64,000 nt of DNA from Cycas panzhihuaensis. Its lineage: Eukaryota; Cycadophyta. The DNA lies in the NCBI GenBank assembly GCA_023213395.1, contig CM041465.1, forward strand, positions 75,585,741-75,649,740, in the 5' to 3' direction. Positions 1 to 10,224 of the stretch are shown piece by piece. Numbering within the stretch: position 1 is the first letter of the stretch; each line of letters opens with the position of its first letter. The notes under the pieces were generated by a model. That model did no database searches and had not been told where the DNA came from. It worked only from the letters and a program-made list of their open reading frames with translations. The translations under genes were made by a program, and so were the position numbers.

Positions 1-235
1 TTACTGTGGCAAAGTTTGCCACATTTATCCTGAATGCAGGAAACAACATAGTGATTTGCGACAACCACAACAACAAGATAATCAACATCAACAGAATCAA
101 TGGCAGCAATAGTTTCAAGGACCAACTCGAGGTACATTCCGAGGTGGTCGTCCTGGTCGTCAAAGAAGGACAACACAGAGTGGCTTTCAAGGCCACACAA
201 CTCAACATGATCTAAGTGATATAACTTTTTTTTTG
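1..235 (+). pseudogene. gag C-terminus with CCHC zinc knuckle (element A)
   Basis: The frame starting at base 2 reads YCGKVCHIYPECR, the last three ligands of a C-x2-C-x4-H-x4-C nucleocapsid knuckle; the first Cys would be just outside the window. In the family this knuckle binds genomic RNA during packaging. A Gln-rich tail follows and has a TAG stop near 108. A 69-residue open frame at 6-215 in another phase is only a shadow of this segment. Truncated by the window edge. Confidence 0.7.
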
Positions 236-249
236 CACACAGTGGCAGT

Positions 250-620
250 CACAATGATAACACATGGATCATTGACTCTTGTGCATCACGCCACATGACA
301 GACGATGCAGAAATATTATCAAATTTTAGAGAACGCAAGGAGAAACAATGACATTTGGGGATAATGCCATTGTTGAAATATCAGGTGTAGGTCAAATTGC
401 ATCTTCTGATCAACATTCTACATTTCCTAGCGACAATGTTTTCTTAGTTCTTGGAATGCACAAGAATTTACTCTTTGTTAGTCAGCTTGACAAATAACAT
501 ATGGGTATGTTGTTTAAAGATAGGAAATGTATAATTAGGAACACAGAGGACTAGATAATTGCAATCGGTCATGAAGATCGTGGCCTCTACAAATTATATG
601 CGATATCTGGATCATCTCAT
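250..620 (+). pseudogene. retropepsin-like protease remnant (element A)
   Basis: Translation around 265-305 gives WIIDSCASRHMTD, the Copia protease active-site region, with the usual DSGAS changed to DSCAS. The loop Gly is therefore lost and the enzyme should be dead. Downstream, a stretch near 455-600 (HKNLLFVSQLDK, then DRGLYKLYA) matches the protease-to-integrase linker of element E at 32600-32800. A TAA stop follows SQLDK exactly where E has Gln. Confidence 0.7.
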
Positions 621-639
621 GTGTTTGTCTCCCATTCTA

Positions 640-1520
640 TAAATAAGACACAGTTATAGCATAAATGACTTGGACATCTTAATTTGGATAGCATAAGACA
701 AATGTTCAGGTAGAATATGGTTTATGACTTTTACCCAAAATCTTAGGGGGTAATTGCCTTTGCGAATCATGCCTTATGGAGAAGTAACATCGTGAACCTT
801 TTCAGAAAGGTAAGGCCTAGAGAGCACAACAATTGTTGCAACTTATTCATTATGACATTTTTGGTCCCATGACCACTCAGTTTTATGGAGGATCGTCATT
901 CTTCATGACTTTGATTGATGATTACTCACATAAGGTGTGGGTTTATTTTCTTAAGCACAAGTCAGAAGCATTGAACAAGTTTAAGCAATTTAAACTTGTT
1001 GTAGAAAATGAAATAGACATGCAAATCAAGATACTCAGATCTGATAATGGTAGTGAGTATACATCCAAGGACTTCAATCAATTTTGTGTTCAGAATGACA
1101 TAAAACACCAATTTTCTGCCCCATATACACTGCAACAAAATGGTGTGGTAGAATGTATGAATAGAACCTTGGTCAATAGAGCAAAAGTTATGATGCATGC
1201 GAAAGGTCTCTCTTTGGCATATTGGGCAGAAGCACTTATCACTACCGCGTATTTGTTAAACCGTAGCTCTACTTCAACACTTTTGAGCATGACACCCGAG
1301 GAGGCCTGGATCGGCGAAACCAACGGTCAGTCACTTACGTACATTTGGATGCATGACCTATATGAATGTTCCCCAAGAGCAAAGATGAAAATTTGATGAC
1401 AAAAGTCTTAAATGCATCTTTGTAAGATATGCTCCTGGCAGCAAAGCATATCGTTTGTTTGATCCAATTAGTAAAAAGATGCACATTTCATGAGACGTCA
1501 TCTTTGCAGAAGACAATCGG
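640..1520 (+). pseudogene. integrase remnant (element A)
   Basis: The zinc-binding start reads QL*HK*LGHLN near 652-685. The two stops sit where element E has Trp and Arg (LWHQRLGHL). The core is open from 833 to 1396. It keeps an Asp in HYDIFGPM, IDDYSHKVWVYF, the second catalytic Asp in RSDNGSEY, and Glu in NGVVECMNR, so the DDE triad is present. After a frameshift near 1340 the C-terminal domain continues as CIFVGYAP-like and DPISKKMHIS with a TGA just behind it. Inactive. Confidence 0.8.
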
Positions 1521-2140
1521 GAGATCGAGTTCAGTCCCCTTCCTCTCTTGCTTGACAAAGGCAAAGCAATTGTTGAGGAATCTGTTCCCTTAACTTCTTC
1601 AATACCTTGTCCTTCATCAACACCTGTTGCTTCTTCTTCCTCTTCATCTTCCTTAGTTCCTTCACTGAGTCCTTCTTCTTCAGAGGTTCAACAATCACCT
1701 CCATCACATGACCATAAAGTAACATCGATGAAGAAGTTGCTTAATTGGTATATGCAGATTATTGCAGATTCGCAGATTGTTGAAGACAAGCATCCATCCA
1801 AAATATGGCAACCAACCACTATAAACTATGCACTTATGGCTAAAATGCTTCGTATTTATGAGCCTTCCACTTTTAAGGAGGCTCGTATAGATGATAAGTG
1901 GTAGGTTGGTGCCATGGATGATGTAATGGCCTTAGTTGCACAATGCAAGTGGCCATCGTCCCAAATGAATGTCCACAACGTCATTAGTGATTCAACTAAG
2001 GAGGTACATCTGGATCAACCTCCTGGTATATTTCAATCGACCGATCAAAGTCGACATCTTCACCAACTTTGGCAAAGAAAAGTTTGAGCATTTTAGAAAC
2101 GGCCTCGACATTTGACTTAATGCTATATCCATTCAGGAGG
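1521..2140 (+). pseudogene. reverse transcriptase stub fused to RNase H tail (element A)
   Basis: A Ser-rich linker (1548-1700) leads into the RT start. ALVAQCKWPSSQMNVHNV at about 1930-1985 aligns with ALATQCKWPVYQMDVKSA in element E, but the first catalytic Asp of QMDV is now Asn. After HLDQPPG (about 2005-2025) the text jumps to DIFTNFGKEKFEHFRNGLD (about 2055-2115), which is the far end of RNase H. Roughly 1 kb holding the YVDD box and most of RNase H is missing. The junction lies at about 2030-2055. Confidence 0.75.
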
Positions 2141-2143
2141 GGG

Positions 2144-2640
2144 TGCTAAAACCTTCATGTCCTAAGCATTACGTCTTGACCATGGACATTAGTATTTTTG
2201 TCACTTCAGGCCTTTATGCTAAAGTGATCATTTATTTGATTAGAAAGTTGTCTTTTGTCTTTTGTGGGTTTTCCACATGTGCTTAGTGGAAAGTCAACTT
2301 TGGATGGTTCTTCTTGTCACCATCTTTATCCTTGAGGAAAGTAGAGTTCTAATCAGACTTGTCTTGTATTCTTTATCAATGACGTGTCTAGATCCTGAAT
2401 CTCCTTTATAAGGAGTTCTACTTTCCTTGTTTTGTATCATGAAGGTATTGTAGTCAGTGTTATGTTGTTGTAGCTTCTCTTGTAGGAAGAGTTGTAGATC
2501 AATTCTCCTCCTTATTTTGTTTGCATAATAAGTTGAGTGGTAAAGGAATCTCCTCCCTATTATCTTGATGTTATGTACTCTTCATTTCTATTAATTTAAA
2601 GCTTTGTCCTTCTTGTTATGATGTCCTATCCTATTCTTCA
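2144..2640 (+). repeat. 3' LTR of element A with purine tract
   Basis: A purine tract (AGGAGGGGG, 2135-2143) runs directly into TGCTAAAACC, a normal LTR start. The probable end is TTCTTCA at 2640. A TATA box (TATAAGG, 2407-2413) sits mid-way, as expected for an LTR promoter. No second copy is in the window, so the right end rests on the CA terminus and on the switch to LINE sequence. Confidence 0.65.
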
Positions 2641-4898
2641 ATAGATCCTAGCACTTGTGTCATTTCCATTGCTTTCATTGTTAAGGTTTATCTCATGATT
2701 TGTCGTCGTCTCAAACCTTTCAAACTCGTTCTTTATAGCTTTGGCTTCTGCAATAGTAGCCCTACCCAATAAAATATTATCATCCACAAAATGATGATGA
2801 ACAACATTATCCGCCCCCGAAGTAGGCTTTAAACTCGAAATCTTCCCATTTTTCCTTGCCTCCTCCATAGACCTTCCCATCAATTCAACCGTAATGATGA
2901 ACAAGCACGGGGCAAGGGGATCCCCTTGCCTCAAACCTTTAAAGCCTGGAAAAAAAACTGTTGAGGTACCGTTGACAATCACAGAGAATTTTGGCTTTGG
3001 AATACAACTATTTATCTAATTCCCCTAACGATCACGAAAGCCAAAGGCTCTAATACAGTCTATCAAGCAATCCCACGAAACCCTCTCATAGGACTTGGAA
3101 AGGTCAATTTTAATTACCATCACATGCTTTTTCTTCTAGGATGTCGAATGGACAGTTTCATGGACCACAATTATCCCATCCAAAATCTACCTACCTTTGA
3201 CAAAGCCATCCTCACTAGGCGATATGATCAGAGGGGGGATACTCTTGAGCCTATTAGCCAGGATCTTGGACAAAATTTTGTACTTCACATTATACAGACT
3301 AATGGGTCTGAAATCCTCCATCCTTTTCATATCTCCCTTCTTCAAAATTAGAACCAAGAAGATAGTCTGCCATTCCCCGTGAATCTTACCGTTCTCATGA
3401 AATTCTGTAATGGCCTTTAAGAGATCTTCCTTTATGATGTCCCAATATTCCTGGAGAAAATCAAGAGGGAAGCCATTTGGACCATGAGCTTTCTCCCTCT
3501 TCATACCGAAAACAACTCTTTTCACCTCTTCCATTGAGAAAAAGGGGCTTCTAGAACTCTATTCATCTCTTCTCCTACAATCTTAGGGATCGGATCTAAT
3601 AGTTCCCTCCTGGCCCCCACATCAAGGCACCCTGGTTCATTAAATATAACCTTGAAGTATTCCACTGCCACTTCTTTCATACCTTTCTGATTCGAGATTT
3701 CCTTACCATCCCTGTTCACCAAAGCCTTAATTTGGTTGTGGGTTCTATGTTTCAGCGTAATCATATGGAAAAATTTCGTATTTCTATCCTCCTCGGCCAG
3801 CCATAGGGTCCTAGAATTTTGCCTCCAGTGGATTTCCTCCTTTAACAGGATTCCTTCTATCTTAAGGAGAAGGCTTCTCTCACTTTGGTCTAAAGATTGA
3901 GATCTCCCTTTCTCCTAGTTTTTTGTCTCCAAATTTTTGAGTTCCCCTAAGATCTGGTTCTTATTCCAAAAATATTCCCATGGGAACTCTTATTCCAATC
4001 TTTAACCTGACGTTTCACACAGTTCAACTTTTTGGAGAACCTTAACATCGCGCAACCTTCAACTGGGATCGTCTACCAGTCTTTAATCAACTCACGAAGT
4101 CTTGGTTCCTTAGTCCACATAAGCTCAAAGCAGAAAGGGGCTCCCATATTTCTTTGTTGCTCAAACCCCAACACCAACAGGGAAGGATCCGAGATCGTTT
4201 TTGGCATGGCTTCTAAAGTAATATTGCTATACTGACTAGCCCAAGCATAATTTATTAGCACTCTATCTAGTTTGACCTGAATATGATGAGCTCCCAGCCT
4301 TCAATTGGACTAGATAAACTTTAGACCCTAAGGAAGACGTCCATCATACCCCCCTTTCTGCATGAAATCCCCTAGGTCCTCCATCCTCTTCATCTAACCT
4401 CCTTGACCGCCTTTCTTCTCTTCGGGAGACAAGGCCGTATTGAAATCTCCAGCTATCAACCAAGGTCCCCTCCAATCTTTGTGGGCTTCCAACATCCTGT
4501 CCTACAAACATTTCCTCCCTTCCTGCATAAGGGGAGCATACACATTCGAGACCAGCCATATAAGGTTTGATTTCCTACTGGTCATCCAACATGATATAAA
4601 GTGTTCCTCGAGCAACTGTGCCTCCCTCCTAGGCTCTGGGGTTCCACATGATGGCTAAACCGCCTAAACCCGTATGCCCATCCATAGCAATCATATTCGC
4701 TCCCCTCCATACTTTGTTCTTAATATTTTCTCTATTGACTGCTTCTAATTTAGTTTCCTGAAGTAACATGATATCCAGATCGAGGCGAGCACGAAAATCT
4801 CTAACCATTCTATATTTTGACGGGGCATTTATGCCCCGAATATTCCAGGAGGCAAGTTTCATGGTTGCATCGCCTCCTTCTCCCGCGAATCTCATCAT
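2641..4898 (-). pseudogene. LINE ORF2: endonuclease and reverse transcriptase, broken
   Basis: The endonuclease start (4898-4629) reads KLASWNIRGIN and then MLLQETK, the N-terminal motifs of APE-like L1 endonucleases that nick the target. The likely start is the Met at 4898 or the one at 4862 just before KLASWN. The middle (4600-3770) is heavily frameshifted. RT blocks follow: 3534-3187 with KAHGPNGFP, DFRPISL and YKILSKILANRLK, and 2982-2638 with GLRQGDPLAPCLFI and the catalytic FVDD. In the family this enzyme reverse-transcribes LINE RNA at the nick. Stops and frameshifts separate the blocks, so no functional protein is made. Confidence 0.85.
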
Positions 4899-4998
4899 CT
4901 TTTACTTCATAACTTGGGGCCTAACCTGCCTCAATTTCTTAAAGTTCTCTAACTACCTTAGTCTACCTGTGAAGCTGCCTCCCTTTCTCACAGCAACC

Positions 4999-6250
4999 TC
5001 AGAGGGGGCCTACCAACCCTCCTTTCACTTTCAAAATCTGGACCTTTGAATTGTTCCAGGTCCTTGTGTTCCTCCTGATTCCCTTTATCTTTGATTTTCC
5101 ATACCCTCTCAGGTTTTCCTTGCTCCTCTTGTCTATGTGCAGGGGTTGGGCCTTCGCTTTGGGAGGCAACCTTCTCCCTATTGTGGTCTCCTTATCCTTG
5201 TTGACAAGCTCAATCTCTTCCATTTGAGTTTGGTCATAAGCTGGGAGGGTACTCATCCTATCCCCCTCCCTCCCTTCTTCCTCCCCATCTTCAAGAAGGG
5301 TATCTTCCTCATCCAACTCTAGCTCCTTTCCATCTTCTGTTAAACCTTCTTCTATCCTCTTCCCCTCATCAAGAGCCCCTAGATGGCTACCTTGCTTGTC
5401 GCTGTCCTTGCCCTTATCACCCTCATGGATCACCTCAGACTTTGTCTTTAGTGCTCTAGGGCAGTTTTGAGAAAGGTGGCCCAAGCATTTACAAATTATA
5501 CATCTAATATTTTCAAGTTCGTACATTACTTTCTAGTCTCTGCTCCATCCTTCCCCCTCAATTTTCACCTGCCTGAGAAGGGGCCTGTCCATTCTGGCCA
5601 AAGCACAGAATCTTGCGTTCACCAATTTGCTCCTATTCTTAGTGGCTAAATCCACCGCCAAAAGAGGGCCAATAACCTTAGCTATCTCGTTTATAACGTC
5701 CATATCCCAGGCTTGTAATGGGAAAGCCAGGGAGCTGTACCCAAAGAGGGATTTGCTTGATAGATCCTTCAACTAGATCGAGGTCCGAATGCTATTTCTC
5801 CATGAGGACCGCTTTCCTCCCCATCATCCAAGGTGATCTGAGTAAGACATTTATCATGTCTTCTTGGTACATGAATTTAAAAAGCACGAATCCCTTTGGG
5901 AGTGCTATGACCTCCATCGACCCTTTCAACTTCCATCTTTGCCCCACCCATTTCTTGATAGGGTCCATTTCAAGTCTAGGGCCAGAAAAGGGCCCAACTA
6001 GGAAGTTCTCCCAGTGCCTTTCTATACGATCGAACAATCTCTTTGGAATGGATATTCAAATCATATCCTCATTCATAATGGGGTTTATGTCAAAGGATTC
6101 TATTTCTTGTTCATTTCTCAAGGCCTCTAGATACGATTTTCCTTTGTTTAGATTATGGATTTGGTTAAGGTTTTGTGTTTGTTTATGAGACGGGTCCAGG
6201 GATGAATTTTGATTATTATCCATATTCGTTAAACACAAAGCTTCCTCCAT
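4999..6250 (-). pseudogene. LINE ORF1: DUF4283-like nucleic-acid-binding protein, broken
   Basis: The start is taken at MEEALCLTN (6250). The segment 6037-5792 (ENFLVGPFSGPRL, KKWVGQRWKLKG, LPKGFVLFKF, PWMMGRK) resembles the DUF4283 domain of plant L1 ORF1. The segment 5526-4999 opens with a zinc knuckle CIICKCLGHLSQNC (5502-5461), followed by an acidic, Glu/Asp-rich stretch. In the family ORF1 coats LINE RNA. At least two frameshifts or stops split it into the pieces 6250-6056, 6037-5792, 5772-5533 and 5526-4999. It ends about 100 bases before ORF2. Confidence 0.75.
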
Positions 6251-6790
6251 TATTTTGAAAAAATCATAAGAATTACTTCAAAAAATTGATTCATCTTACT
6301 ACTGAGGTCAAAGTAGAAGCCCTCACCCGACAGAGTATGCTGCCAACAATCCTTGGAAACCTCTCTCTCCCTCTAGTCTGGGATCAAGTGCCTTTTCCTG
6401 CAATGACAACTGTTAGAGCAAATTGTCTAACCACTCCTGAGACTCCTTTGTTGACTCGGCAACTTGATCTAGAGACTACAGATATGTCTGCTTCTCACTG
6501 GGAGCCTCGCTTCCTCGCATCTACCTCTTCCGAATGAATATCTAAACCCAACTCCAGAGAGAAGAGTATGCTGGTAAATGCCCCTTGTCGCTCAAAAGAG
6601 ATAAAAACCTGGTTACAGAAGGGTCTCACCCCTCCATTGTCCCATTGTGGAGGCTCTGTTGTCCTCCCGCAAGCTGAAACAAACTCTAGAGAAGCACGTA
6701 GGTCGCCACCGCCGACTCTAAACCCTAGCAGAGCAATATCATACATTCAAATAAAATTCAAGGAACAAAAGCATTATCTGCAATAATGGT
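6251..6790 (-). other. probable 5' UTR of the LINE
   Basis: This stretch just upstream of ORF1 is richer in G+C than its surroundings and has no credible gene. Open frames at 6286-6537 and 6568-6786 (+) and 6495-6746 (-) overlap each other and look like chance frames. The right limit is uncertain; composition changes near 6790. Confidence 0.4.
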
Positions 6791-6970
6791 GTTTCATTCT
6801 TGTTATCCCTTGATTGATCCACCAATTTCTTGCTGCAACTTGGGGAATTGTGGTTGTTAACGTCCATTCAATTTTCCTTAGGACTTTTCCCATTGCTGAC
6901 AATGCCTAAGTTTTTGCTTTTACCATTTGCATGGCAATGTCCCCTTCTATTTTGATGATTATTTATACTT

Positions 6971-6993
6971 TTAAATCCTTTACTATGATTTTT
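6971..6993. repeat. SINE target-site duplication, left copy
   Basis: This 23-base word matches 7229-7251 at 22 of 23 positions (one C/T difference), and the two copies exactly bracket the SINE. Confidence 0.8.
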
Positions 6994-7228
6994 TTAGATC
7001 ACCTAGAGGTGTCAGCATCGTTACAATCACCACTACTTCTCCTGGGGTAGTATCTTTCACTCATAATTTAGCACTATTAGGGAAAACCCAAACACCTTCG
7101 TGCCTAGCACTAGCAAAAGACCGCCACCTTAGAAGCCCCCAAACAAGCATTTGCCTTCGACAAGACTCAAACTTGGGTCTCAGGGGTGAGACCCTACCTT
7201 TAATACCATTGCGCTAGCCTATGCGAGG
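6994..7228 (-). mobile_element. tRNA-derived SINE
   Basis: On the - strand the 5' end (from 7228) reads ACCTCGCATAGGCTAGCGCA. It includes a box-A-like TAGCGCAATGGTATTAAAGG (about 7216-7197), and about 35 bases on a box-B-like AAGTTTGAGTC (7173-7163). That is the layout of a tRNA-related pol III promoter. A non-tRNA body of about 165 bases follows and ends in an A-rich tail (T-run at about 6989-6995 on +). The length of about 235 and the 23-bp flanking duplication fit L1-driven retrotransposition. Degenerate box B and lack of a tRNA fold argue against a real tRNA gene. Confidence 0.75.
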
Positions 7229-7251
7229 TTAAATCCTTTATTATGATTTTT
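7229..7251. repeat. SINE target-site duplication, right copy
   Basis: This is the partner of 6971-6993, with one mismatch in 23 bases. The SINE's tRNA-like head starts immediately to its left. Confidence 0.8.
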
Positions 7252-7599
7252 GTTGGGGTCAATTTTCATATTATAATAGCCAGCCTTAGGCCCATCTGCT
7301 TTATATGCTCCTTGCAACTAATTTCTTAGGTAGGTATTTGTATCACCTCCCTCAAAGTTTAAATCAAGATGGAGCTCTCCATAATAGTTTGGCTCCTTTT
7401 CATAGGGATTACTCATAGTGATCACTTCTTCTATGTTTCCAAATGTAGTTGTTTCATCAAATGAGTTGGATGTCTTTTCAGTTGCAGTGGTACTATTGGA
7501 TCCTTGTTGGGTATGATTTCAATTATGTTTCTGTTATTCATCATTGGCATGGATGTTATTTTCTCATCATGTAATGAGTTAAAGGTTTTGTGCTTCCAA

Positions 7600-7965
7600 T
7601 TTTAGAGGTAATCTATCTCATACAACCATGGCCTTCCTAGTAGCATTGGATAGGACACTATTCCCTTGATTGTTTTGATAATTATTAATTCTAGGGTTAC
7701 TTCTCTTCCTAGTATGTTGACTTTTAAGTTGGGAACTACTCCCATGGGTTGGTTTGTATTTCATTGGTGAGCTTGATCGAATAAGTTGTTGCAACCATTT
7801 GTGGACAACCTAGTGTTTTTTGGGTCTGTACCAAAAGCATGCTTATAACAAAACCTTTGTCTGTGATTACTTCTCTGTTGGTTTCTCCTATAATTACCAT
7901 AGCAACTTTATGATCTTCATTGATTAATAGAAGGATCTTGTTTACACTTTGTACTATTCCATTCG
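7600..7965 (-). pseudogene. Ty3/Gypsy protease remnant
   Basis: The - strand reads VVPNLKVNILGREVTLELII (about 7745-7680) and then IVSYPMLLGRPWLYEIDYL ending in a stop. The YPMLLGRPWL motif (7617-7646 for MLLGRPWLYE) is characteristic of the end of Gypsy retropepsins. Upstream, about 7948-7735, a second phase reads INEDHKVAMVIIGETNREVI. The two phases join with one frameshift near 7737. The catalytic DTG/DSG was not located, so the N-terminal half is likely decayed. In the family this enzyme cleaves the Gag-Pol polyprotein. Confidence 0.7.
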
Positions 7966-7999
7966 ATTCTCGAAGTTAGAGAGCTTTTATCTTCAACTG

Positions 8000-9480
8000 C
8001 TAAATGACTTTAGTTAACTTTAGTTAATGGTATCATCTTTTACAATTGTTTTGCTAGATGCTTCAATTAAGTGTTTTTGGGATGTTTTGTTTTGATATTC
8101 GGATGAATGAGTTTATTGATTTTGGTTTTCCCTGTGACACCTCTAGTTGGTGGAGATTAGGTGTGTTATTGTTGCCTGGGTGGGCTTCATTGACCCCCCT
8201 TCTCTTATATACTTGCTTAATTTCAAGCTTCAATAGTGTGAGACAATTTGCATGTACTTCTTTGGCAATATCTTCAAGTGCTTTCTTAGTTGCTGCAAAG
8301 TGGTTTATTTCTACCTTCATACTAGGGTAATCTGACTTTTATCCTTGTGGACTTTGCTTGGGTCTGCTTCTCCTTTGCAACTTGACAGATTTTAACATTC
8401 TTTATAGGTCCAACATGATTGTAGTTATGTTGCTAGCCATGAGATTGTTTGGGCAATTTATAGAATTGTGATTGCTTGTCCCACACTTATGATGTGTGCA
8501 TTGTCATTATTGACGTTTTTGTACAAACGTTTAGATCTCTCGTGTTTGAATTCTAAGCAAAACGTGCATTGATCCACTAATTTTTTCCTTTTTTTATGGG
8601 TTAGGTGCCACCTTTGATGAGTGAATTAATTTAGTTTCACCTCCTCAATCCTTCCCTTTCCCCCAAGTGTTATTTCAATGGCCATTATAACAATAGTCTC
8701 TAAAATTGTGTGTGGAGGCCTTGTAGGTGGGACACTACTTTTCTTCATTCTTGCTTTTCCTTTTTGTCTTCATGCCTTAATTCATGGGTTTTGCCTCATT
8801 TTTGGATTCCCATGGGCTTCTTCTAGGCTTGGGCTAAGTTATTTTTAATTTTATAATTTTTTGCCTTAGGGTTTCTAGTTTAGAATTTTCTTCTAACGTC
8901 CCAATAGCATGGCAGGTCTTCTCCACTCCAACTTTTTGATTTCATCACGTAGCATGTCCAACATGTTGTCTTGATTTGAGCTTCCTTCATCACTATTGAT
9001 CTTCACTTCAACCATGTCTTTTGCTAGGGTGAAGTTCTCAATTGGGTGTTGCTATAGTGTGCCATATAGTTTTGTTGATAATTCCTCAACAAAATATGTC
9101 TACATTTGATAGTTCAATACCTTCTCACCATTAGTCATATTCTTTGTAATGATTGTCATTTGACTTTTGTAATCTAAAATAGACTCTCTTAGCATTTGTC
9201 TAACATCCTTCAGGGCTTGATCAACTACTTGATTGTTGCATAGCTTTTGGAACCTTTGTTAGAATTTCAGTGTTATGTCTACCAAAGTTAACCAATCTAC
9301 TCTTTTTGTACTACACCAATGGAACTCCCCTTAAGATGCATGGAAATTGCCATTGACTACCATCTTTGTTTATAATTCCTTTGATTGCTATCATGTTTTT
9401 GAAAAGGTATTGATGCTGAATGACATCTATTGTGCCATCAAATCCCAAATTATTGAGGGTGTTGTTGCAATAAACTACTA
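8000..9480 (-). pseudogene. Ty3/Gypsy gag region, decayed
   Basis: On the - strand about 9260-8940 reads QALKDVRQMLRESILDYKSQ, then TYFVEELSTKLYGTL, then FTLAKDMVEVKINSDEGSSN. This is the helical, Arg/Glu-rich layout of Gypsy gag, with a stop in the middle. It lies upstream of the protease at 7600-7965 on the same strand, as gag should. Between about 8900 and 8000 the frame is broken up; an 85-residue piece (8320-8063) may be part of it. No zinc knuckle was found. The Gypsy assignment rests mainly on the protease. Confidence 0.5.
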
Positions 9481-9489
9481 GTCATCGAT

Positions 9490-9834
9490 AGCATTTGGTT
9501 TTCAATAGCATCTAGTTTATAACTTGCAACGATCAATCTACAAGTTATAATGATCAATTTATAACACTATTCAATTTATAGATTAGAGTTATTAGTTTAT
9601 AACAATGTTCAATTTACAATGGTGGCATTCAACTTATAATATGAAAGAGAAAATTTGGTCGAGAGTTTACAATGCTTAACTAATTTAGTGTCTAAGCAAA
9701 TAACTAATTAAGCAAATAAGATGTTATTGGATGGCAAAGCCCAAATAGTTAACAACTAGTTAACATTAATTTATATATGTTGAATTGTAATTGGTGGTCC
9801 TACATCTTGAAAAATCGATGAAAAAAATTAACAT
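9490..9834. other. AT-rich spacer with short imperfect repeats
   Basis: The word ATCAATTTATAAC and variants (GTTATAATGATCAA, GTTCAATTTACAA) recur over 9490-9640. No gene is visible. It is probably the untranslated leader of the Gypsy remnant to its left. Confidence 0.4.
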
Positions 9835-9839
9835 ATAAG

Positions 9840-10209
9840 TGTGACGATGTTAATGTTACATGGTCATTTCATAAAGTTAGAATTAGATAAAGTCACGTTT
9901 ATGTTTATAACTTTAGGGCAAGGTGACTATGCTTAAGTCACTTAAGTGAAATGAGATAAAGTTCATTTCATTGTAATTTCATGGAATCTCATTTGAATGT
10001 CATTGGGAGGGAAAACTCAAATTCTAAACTTTAATGAGCATTCTCATTATATAAGCTGAAATTACATGGAAAGTGATCATATATTCTACACTTCTACTCT
10101 TTAAGTTCAAGCTATTAGCATTTCTCTTGTTAAGTACATTGTGCTTGTCTCCACTATTTACCATTGTGTAGTGTTAGTGCACTAGATTCCTAGATCTATT
10201 CTCTCAACA
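9840..10209 (+). repeat. 5' LTR of element C
   Basis: It starts TGTGACGATG and ends CTCTCAACA. A TATA box (TATATAAG) is at 10048-10055. The palindrome TCACTTAAGTGA lies about 100 bases upstream of the TATA box and is also found in the LTRs of B and E. Length is identical to the 3' copy. Confidence 0.95.
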
Positions 10210-10211
10210 AA

Positions 10212-10224
10212 TGGTTTCAGAGCC
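10212..10224 (+). promoter_or_regulatory. primer-binding site of element C
   Basis: TGGTTTCAGAGCC begins two bases after the LTR and matches the usual plant Copia tRNA-Met primer site TGGTATCAGAGC with one change. It primes minus-strand DNA synthesis. Confidence 0.85.

Larger units (their letters stand above)
1..2640 (+). mobile_element. Ty1/Copia element A, right-hand part, decayed
   Basis: Reading left to right on the + strand, one finds the end of gag, protease, integrase, a stub of reverse transcriptase fused to the end of RNase H, a purine tract and a 3' LTR. The 5' LTR and most of gag lie off the left edge. Several stops and an internal deletion make it inactive. Its protease-integrase text resembles element E (29243-36560), so the two belong to related lineages. 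The LTR ends at TCTTCA (2640), and LINE ORF2 sequence starts directly after it, so A probably inserted into that LINE. The five bases after the end (ATAGA) should be the target duplication, with its partner outside the window. Confidence 0.85.
2641..6790 (-). mobile_element. L1-type LINE, decayed, 3' part cut off by element A
   Basis: Read on the - strand from right to left, it has a probable 5' UTR (6790-6251), ORF1 (6250-4999) and ORF2 with endonuclease and reverse transcriptase (4898 to 2641). ORF2 stops just after the FVDD box, where the Copia LTR begins. The missing RT end, C-terminus and poly(A) should lie to the left of element A, off the window. Many stops and frameshifts show long inactivity. 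Confidence 0.85.

Noticed and set aside
4768-5049. Open frames on + across the LINE (for example 4768-5049, 5718-6188)
   Set aside because: They mirror ORF1 and ORF2 coding on the - strand, where endonuclease, zinc-knuckle and DUF4283-like motifs are seen.
7163-7220. tRNA gene on -
   Set aside because: Box A and box B are present, but the acceptor and anticodon stems do not form, and the flanking 23-bp duplication marks it as a SINE.
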